Translations under genes and position numbers: made by a program
The notes under the pieces: model-generated
Database searches by the model: none
Seen by the model: only the letters and a program-made list of their open reading frames with translations
Told to the model about the DNA's origin: nothing
NCBI RefSeq assembly: GCF_006539185.1
Contig: NZ_BJMN01000043.1
Coordinates: forward strand, 32,717-96,716
DNA length: 64,000 nucleotides
Direction of reading: 5' to 3'
DNA from: Streptomyces gardneri
Lineage (GTDB): Bacteria > Actinomycetota > Actinomycetes > Streptomycetales > Streptomycetaceae
Part shown: one piece after another, positions 59,942 through 64,000 of the stretch
Numbering within the stretch: position 1 is the stretch's first letter
How the letters are laid out: each line of letters opens with the position of its first letter

Positions 59942-60829
59942 ATGAAGCGGACCACGTCCGTCATACGCAGAGTGGTACTGGCGGCGGCAGCGGTGGCGCT
60001 GGCCGCGGGCTGTACGGCGCAGGCGGCCGATCCGGGAGGCGGCGGCGCGGGCGCGTCGAAGCCGCCGAAGGCCTCGACGACGCCGAGCGCGACGGCCTCC
60101 ACCGCCCCCGGCACGACCGGGACGCCGACCACGCCCGCGTCCTCCACGCCGAGCACGGACGGAAAGCCGCCGTCCCCCTCCGCCACCACCGGCACGGTCG
60201 AGGGCCTCTTGAAGGACGGTGACGAGAACGAGCAGGTCCGCGAGCTCCAGGCGCGGCTCCGGCAGCTCCACCACTTCGACCGGGCCCCCACCGGCTTCTA
60301 CGGGACGATGACGGCGGGCTCGGTCAAGGCGTTCCAGAAGAAGCAGGGGCTGCCTCTGACGGGTTCGGTCGACCTCACGACGTGGGAGCGGCTGCTCGCC
60401 GCCAGCCGGAAGCCGACGGCCGACGAGCTGAGGCCGTCGACGACGAACCAGCTGGACACCCCGGACGCGCGCTGCATGACCGGCCGGGTGCTCTGCATCA
60501 GCAAGGAGAGCCGGACCCTGGCCTGGATGATCGACGGCAAGGTCGTCTCGTCCATGGACGTCCGCTTCGGCTCGGAGAACACCCCGACCCGCGAGGGCAC
60601 GTTCAGCGTGGAGTGGAAGGCCCGCAAGTGGACGTCGACGATTTACCACACGCCCATGCCGTACGCGATGTTCTTCAGCCGCGGCCAGGCGGTGCACTAC
60701 TCGTCGGACTTCGCGGCCCGCGGCTACGCCGGGGCCTCGCACGGCTGCGTCAACGTCCGGGACCGGGCGAAGCTCTCGGCCCTCTTCGACCAGGTGAAGG
60801 TCGGCGACAAGGTCGTCGTCCACTGGTAG
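59942..60829 (+). CDS. L,D-transpeptidase lipoprotein with peptidoglycan-binding domain
   Basis: 295 residues. Lipobox LAAGC near residue 24, Thr/Ser/Pro-rich linker (about 35-85), PG_binding_1 domain (about 90-150, EQVRELQARLRQLHHFD...FYGTMTAGSVKAFQKKQGLPLTG), YkuD domain with YSSDFAARGYAGASHGCVNVR catalytic region (His and Cys in SHGC). Crosslinks peptidoglycan 3-3. ATG after GGGGGG. Confidence 0.92.
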   Translation: MKRTTSVIRRVVLAAAAVALAAGCTAQAADPGGGGAGASKPPKASTTPSATASTAPGTTGTPTTPASSTPSTDGKPPSPSATTGTVEGLLKDGDENEQVRELQARLRQLHHFDRAPTGFYGTMTAGSVKAFQKKQGLPLTGSVDLTTWERLLAASRKPTADELRPSTTNQLDTPDARCMTGRVLCISKESRTLAWMIDGKVVSSMDVRFGSENTPTREGTFSVEWKARKWTSTIYHTPMPYAMFFSRGQAVHYSSDFAARGYAGASHGCVNVRDRAKLSALFDQVKVGDKVVVHW

Positions 60830-60849
60830 TGGCGCGGAGGGGAAGAAGG

Positions 60850-60888
60850 GGCGCGGGTGGGACCGGGGGAACGTGCCCCACCCGCGCC
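60850..60888. terminator. Terminator after the lipoprotein L,D-transpeptidase gene
   Basis: GGCGCGGGTGGG and CCCACCCGCGCC, a 12-bp stem with a 15-base loop, between convergent genes. Confidence 0.7.
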
Positions 60889-60956
60889 GGGTGCGCAGAG
60901 CCGTAGGTACGGGGGGAACCCCGGCTCGTCGCGCCGCCGATGACCAGTCGGCTCAC

Positions 60957-62126
60957 TCAGTACTGCGCCGAGGGCCCGGAAAGTGTCACACCTGCTGCGG
61001 GACGGGTTCCGCGGCGGCTCTCGTCGGCGTCCTCGGAGCCGCGGTCGGAGCGGCCGTCCGGGCCGTCACGGCGGTCGCCGCCGGTGCCGCCGTGGCCGCC
61101 GTCGGCCTCACGACCGCGCTTCCCGTCGTCCTTCTTGCCGTCGCTCTTCCCGTCGTCCTTGCCGTCGTCCTTGCCGTCGTCCTTGCCGTCGTCCTGGCCG
61201 TCCTTCTTGCCGTCCTCGCGAGGCTCGGCGGAGGCCGGGGAGCCGCCCTGGTCGCCGGAGAGCATCCGGTCGCAGTACCGGCGGAGGGTCTCCCCACCGC
61301 GCAGGCTGCTCGTGAGCTGCCGGCGGTCGGCGGTGTCGAGCCGGCCGGACCGGAAGTCCCGGCAGGCCTTGAGGGCCTTCTCCTTCGTGACCGGCCCCTC
61401 GGTGCCCTTGACCCCCGGGCGGAGCGTCGTCCGGCCCGGTTCCGGGGTGTGCCGGGTGGCCGGCGGCGCGGAGAGCGAAGGGGACGGGGGCGCGGAGGGC
61501 GAGCCGTGGGAGGCCGTGGCCCCGGGCGAGGACGACGAGCCGGGCGAGGGCTCGACGCCGTCGGGTCCCACCGACGGCACCTCGGGGTCCTTCCGTACGC
61601 CGTGCGAGCCCGTCACGACCGGGTCGGGGCTCTCCACCGCCGTGACGGAGTTGGCGGGCTCGGGAGTCATCAGCGGCAGCACGCCCGTGCCGGCGGCGAC
61701 GGCGACGCCGCCGACCGCGACGGCGGCGACCGCCGCGGCCAGCCCGTACCGCACGGAGCGCACGGAACGCGCCCAGCGGCGGCGCGCGGACGGGGTGGGG
61801 GCGGTCGCGGTGGCGAGTCGCACGCGGCCCAGTTCGGCGTGGCCGACGTGACCGGTGCGGGCGGCGCCGGCCGAGGACGCGGTCGCCGCCGCGGCGAGGG
61901 CGGCGCGCTCGGCCGAGGCCTTGCGGAAGGCGGCCAGTGCCGCCGCCTCGCCGGGCAGCTCGGCCTGTCCGGGCGCGGCGGTGAACGGCGTACGGGCCGA
62001 TTCGAGGGCCTCCGCGAGGCGCCCGGCCTCGGTACGCGCGGGGTCGCCGAGGGCATCGACCGGCTCGCCCCGGAGCAGCCGCTCCGCGGCCTCCTGGTCG
62101 AGCCACTGGTAGCGCTCGTCGGCCAT
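60957..62126 (-). CDS. Membrane partner protein of the ECF sigma factor
   Basis: 389 residues. A cytoplasmic N-terminus starting MADERYQWLDQEAAERLLRG (acidic helix, as in anti-sigma-like proteins), one membrane segment (about 132-155), a Ser/Pro-rich extracytoplasmic spacer, a small domain about 240-300 with paired Cys (LKACRDFRSG, LRRYCDRML), then an unusual acidic-basic tail of repeated DDGK units. Start overlaps the sigma gene stop (TGATG). Role as anti-sigma inferred from position. Confidence 0.75.
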   Translation of the reverse strand: MADERYQWLDQEAAERLLRGEPVDALGDPARTEAGRLAEALESARTPFTAAPGQAELPGEAAALAAFRKASAERAALAAAATASSAGAARTGHVGHAELGRVRLATATAPTPSARRRWARSVRSVRYGLAAAVAAVAVGGVAVAAGTGVLPLMTPEPANSVTAVESPDPVVTGSHGVRKDPEVPSVGPDGVEPSPGSSSSPGATASHGSPSAPPSPSLSAPPATRHTPEPGRTTLRPGVKGTEGPVTKEKALKACRDFRSGRLDTADRRQLTSSLRGGETLRRYCDRMLSGDQGGSPASAEPREDGKKDGQDDGKDDGKDDGKDDGKSDGKKDDGKRGREADGGHGGTGGDRRDGPDGRSDRGSEDADESRRGTRPAAGVTLSGPSAQY

Positions 62127-62890
62127 CACATGTCCTTCTGCGTACGGGGACGCGAATGCGTCACACCGCCGGGGCTCGCGGAGCCCGCTCCGCGCCCGCG
62201 TTGCGGAGGCACGCCCTCCAGCGGAACGACGCCCCCACCTGCCTCGTCCGTCGCTCCGTCGACCGCTCCGTCGACCGCTCCGTCGGCCCCGAGCAGCTCG
62301 GCGAGCTTCTTGAGACCGCGGTGCGCGGCGGTCCGTACGGCGCCGGGGCGCTTGCCCAGGGTGTCGGCGGCGCTCTTGGCGTCCAGGCCGACGACGACGC
62401 GCAGGACGACGGCCTCGGCCTGGTCCTGCGGGAGTTGGGCGATCAGGTGCATGGTGCGGCCGGTGGCCAGGGCTTCCAGTGCCTCGTCCGCGGTGTCGGA
62501 CTCGGCGGGCTTGTCGGTGAGTTCGGTGTCGTCGGCTCCCACGGCGGGCCGTCGGCCGCGCATCCGGATGTGGTCCAGCGCGCGGTTGCGGGCGATCCGG
62601 GCCGCCCAGCCGCGGAAGCGGTCCGCGTCTCCGCTGAAGCGGTCGAGGTCGCGCGCGATCTGGAGCCAGGACTCCGAGGCGACGTCCTCGGCGTCGCCCT
62701 CGCCGACCAGTGTGCGTATGTAGCCGACCAACCGAGGATGCACGGCGCGATACACAGTACGGAAGGCGTTCTCGTCCCCGTCCTGCGCAGCGAGCACCGC
62801 GGCCGTCAGCTCCGCGTCGTCCCCCAGCACTCCCCAAACCCTGTTCGTCGGTCGCGTCGTCGCGTCGTCGCGGCCGGTCACCGCCGCCAC
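62126..62890 (-). CDS. ECF sigma factor
   Basis: 254 residues from GTG 62890 (GTG 62830, reading V-L-G-D-D-A-E-L, is a likely alternative start). Sigma-2 AVHPRLVGYIRTLVGEGDAEDVASESWLQIARDLDRF and sigma-4 LPQDQAEAVVLRVVVGLDAKSAADTL...GAVRTAAHRGLKKL. C-terminal extension of about 55 residues, Gly/Pro-rich. Followed in the operon by its putative membrane anti-sigma. Confidence 0.88.
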   Translation of the reverse strand: MAAVTGRDDATTRPTNRVWGVLGDDAELTAAVLAAQDGDENAFRTVYRAVHPRLVGYIRTLVGEGDAEDVASESWLQIARDLDRFSGDADRFRGWAARIARNRALDHIRMRGRRPAVGADDTELTDKPAESDTADEALEALATGRTMHLIAQLPQDQAEAVVLRVVVGLDAKSAADTLGKRPGAVRTAAHRGLKKLAELLGADGAVDGAVDGATDEAGGGVVPLEGVPPQRGRGAGSASPGGVTHSRPRTQKDM

Positions 62891-63048
62891 GCCGCCTCGC
62901 GCACCTGCACGCTACGTCGTGCCCCCGCGCCGCGTCCACGCGGTCCGGGGTCTTTGTACAAGTTGCAACCTTCGGGAGCGGCCGTCGTGCCGCACGTGCG
63001 GGTGCACGTGCGGGTGTGACAGAAAGCGCAGCACCGGCGCTGTATGGA

Positions 63049-63123
63049 GTACGGAGCCGTGCTGCGGCTCCGTGGATGACGACCGGGGCCTCTCCTGTGG
63101 GGGGTGGCGGCCCCGGTCGTCTC
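63049..63123. other. Two consecutive hairpins in the 348-bp gap: terminator or small RNA candidate
   Basis: ACGGAGCCG / CGGCTCCGT (9-bp stem, 63051-63073) is followed by GACGACCGGGGCC / GGCCCCGGTCGTC (13-bp stem, 63078-63121) and then CTCCCTTTTCC. A possible promoter GTGACAG ... TGTATG lies just upstream. The gap 62891-63238 otherwise has no coding sequence; it also holds GTGCGGGTGCACGTGCGGGTG-like direct repeats near 62996. Confidence 0.4.
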
Positions 63124-63187
63124 CCTTTTCCGCCTCTCCCCCTCCCCTCTTCGCGACCCGTCCGGGCTGGGCACACTGCACCCTTTT

Positions 63188-63238
63188 CACTGTCAACCGA
63201 CGGTTGACAGTGCAGGGGTGTCAACCTAGGGTTGCCTC
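63188..63238 (+). promoter_or_regulatory. Double operator and leaderless promoter of the HTH/Clp-N gene
   Basis: A perfect 25-bp palindrome (63188-63212, arms CACTGTCAACCG / CGGTTGACAGTG, centre A) contains the -35 TTGACA (63205-63210). A second, weaker copy GTCAACC-TAG-GGTTGCC (63220-63236) contains the -10 TAGGGT (63227-63232). Centres are 28 bases apart. The ATG follows the -10 by 6 bases, so the mRNA is probably leaderless. Confidence 0.8.
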
Positions 63239-63985
63239 ATGACGAATCCAGTCGCTCCGAAGGTCCCCATCCGTCTCGACGAGCTCATCGAAGCGATCAA
63301 GAAGGTCCACCCCGACGCCCTGGAACAGCTCTCCGGGGCGGTCATGGCGGCCGACCACCTCGGCGATGTCGCCGACCACCTCATCGGCCACTTCGTGGAC
63401 CAGGCCCGCCGCTCCGGCGCCTCCTGGACCGACATCGGCCGCAGCATGGGCGTCACCCGCCAGGCGGCCCAGAAGCGTTTCGTCCCCAAGGAGCCGGACG
63501 CGGAGAAGATGGACCCGAACGCGGGGTTCAGCCGCTTCACGCCCCGCGCGCGGAACGTCGTCATGGCCTCCCAGAACGAGGCCACGGCCGCGAGCAACGC
63601 CGAGATCGTCCCGGCCCACCTGGCCCTGGGCCTGCTCGCCGAGCCCGAGGGGCTCGCGGCGCACTGGATCACCTCGCGGGGCGTGACCCTCGACCGGGTC
63701 CGCGAGGTGGTCGCGGCGACCCTGCCGCCGGCCGTCGACGAGGCACCCGCGCTCGTCCCGTACGACGCGGCGGCGAAGAAGGTCCTGGAGCTGACGTTCC
63801 GCGAGGCCCTGCGCCTCGGCCACAACTACGTCGGCACCGAGCACATCCTGCTGGCGCTCCTGGAGCACGAGGACGGCGAGGGCGTCCTGACCGGCCTCGG
63901 CCTCGACAAGGCCACGGCGGAGCGGGAGATCGCCGAGACGATCGCCTCGGTGACGATCCAGGCCCCGGAGACCGAGGAGTCCTAG
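63239..63985 (+). CDS. Helix-turn-helix / Clp N-domain protein
   Basis: 248 residues. N-terminal helical part with a helix-turn-helix SWTDIGRSMGVTRQAAQKRF (about 63-82), then a Clp N-terminal-type double repeat (about 95-240): FSRFTPRARNVVMASQNEA...AEIVPAHLALGLLAEPEG and DAAAKKVLELTFREALRLGHNYVGTEHILLALLEHEDG. No ATPase domain, so not ClpC itself; may be a regulator or adaptor related to ClpC1-type proteolysis. The double operator suggests autoregulation. Confidence 0.85.
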   Translation: MTNPVAPKVPIRLDELIEAIKKVHPDALEQLSGAVMAADHLGDVADHLIGHFVDQARRSGASWTDIGRSMGVTRQAAQKRFVPKEPDAEKMDPNAGFSRFTPRARNVVMASQNEATAASNAEIVPAHLALGLLAEPEGLAAHWITSRGVTLDRVREVVAATLPPAVDEAPALVPYDAAAKKVLELTFREALRLGHNYVGTEHILLALLEHEDGEGVLTGLGLDKATAEREIAETIASVTIQAPETEES

Positions 63986-64000
63986 GGGGTGTCTTGTCGG

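Noticed and set aside
63049..63123. Actinobacterial 6C RNA
   Set aside because: Only one loop has a run of six C (minus strand), and the second hairpin loop is not C-rich, so the two-C-loop pattern is not met.

Overview
The window is high-GC DNA from an actinomycete chromosome, almost certainly Streptomyces. Codons end in G or C almost throughout, and many genes appear to be leaderless (a -10 hexamer 6 to 7 bases before the start codon). The gene content also fits: afsQ1-afsQ2-sigQ, TerD and PspC proteins, L,D-transpeptidases, many sigma factors, and a deoC/add/deoA/cdd salvage block in the order I recall from the S. coelicolor SCO49xx core region. No prophage, CRISPR array, tRNA or rRNA gene was seen.

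Layout. 1-4.1 kb holds an LpdA-like flavoprotein (cut by the window edge), a gamma-glutamylcyclotransferase-like protein, purine nucleoside phosphorylase and a phosphomannomutase-family enzyme. 4.2-15.5 kb is an unusual minus-strand block. It encodes PstC/PstA/PstB-type ABC parts and three PstS-like proteins, two of them on long Gly/Ser stalks with C-terminal LAxTG-like sorting tails. It also encodes a separate Ig-domain surface protein with an LAATG tail, and a sortase-fold protein whose catalytic His and Cys are both replaced. 15.5-19.5 kb continues the surface theme with a YegP-like protein (TTA codon), a PH-domain membrane protein, an intact class F sortase and a two-repeat surface protein. 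19.7-23.1 kb is deoC with a normal and a non-catalytic aldehyde dehydrogenase. 23.1-30.6 kb has a TerD protein, a P-loop kinase, the sigQ / afsQ1-afsQ2-lipoprotein locus, VanZ and PspC. 31-48 kb has adenosine deaminase, an alpha/beta-hydrolase-fold protein lacking its nucleophile, a P450, a LysR/MFS pair, an L,D-transpeptidase, a SigJ-like sigma factor, a 200-bp MITE, STAS and HAD proteins, then thymidine phosphorylase, cytidine deaminase and a BMP-type nucleoside ABC importer. 49-56.5 kb is a nonulosonic-acid (Kdn/sialic-acid-like) cell-wall glycopolymer cluster. 56.5-64 kb holds a MerR regulator, a LysE-type exporter, an acyl-CoA mutase large subunit, a second L,D-transpeptidase, an ECF sigma factor with a membrane partner, and a helix-turn-helix/Clp-N protein with a well-formed double operator.

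How it works together. The nucleoside genes (pnp, deoC-ALDH-ALDH, add, deoA, cdd plus importer, BMP protein) are spread over 46 kb and interrupted by unrelated genes. Six promoter regions of this set carry the same 12-bp palindrome, CTACGCGCGTAG, or a close variant, so they look like one regulon for taking up nucleosides and degrading them to bases, acetate-level carbon and glycolytic intermediates. The two most unusual items are this scattered operator set and the cell-wall-anchored Pst-like importer with its catalytically dead sortase.
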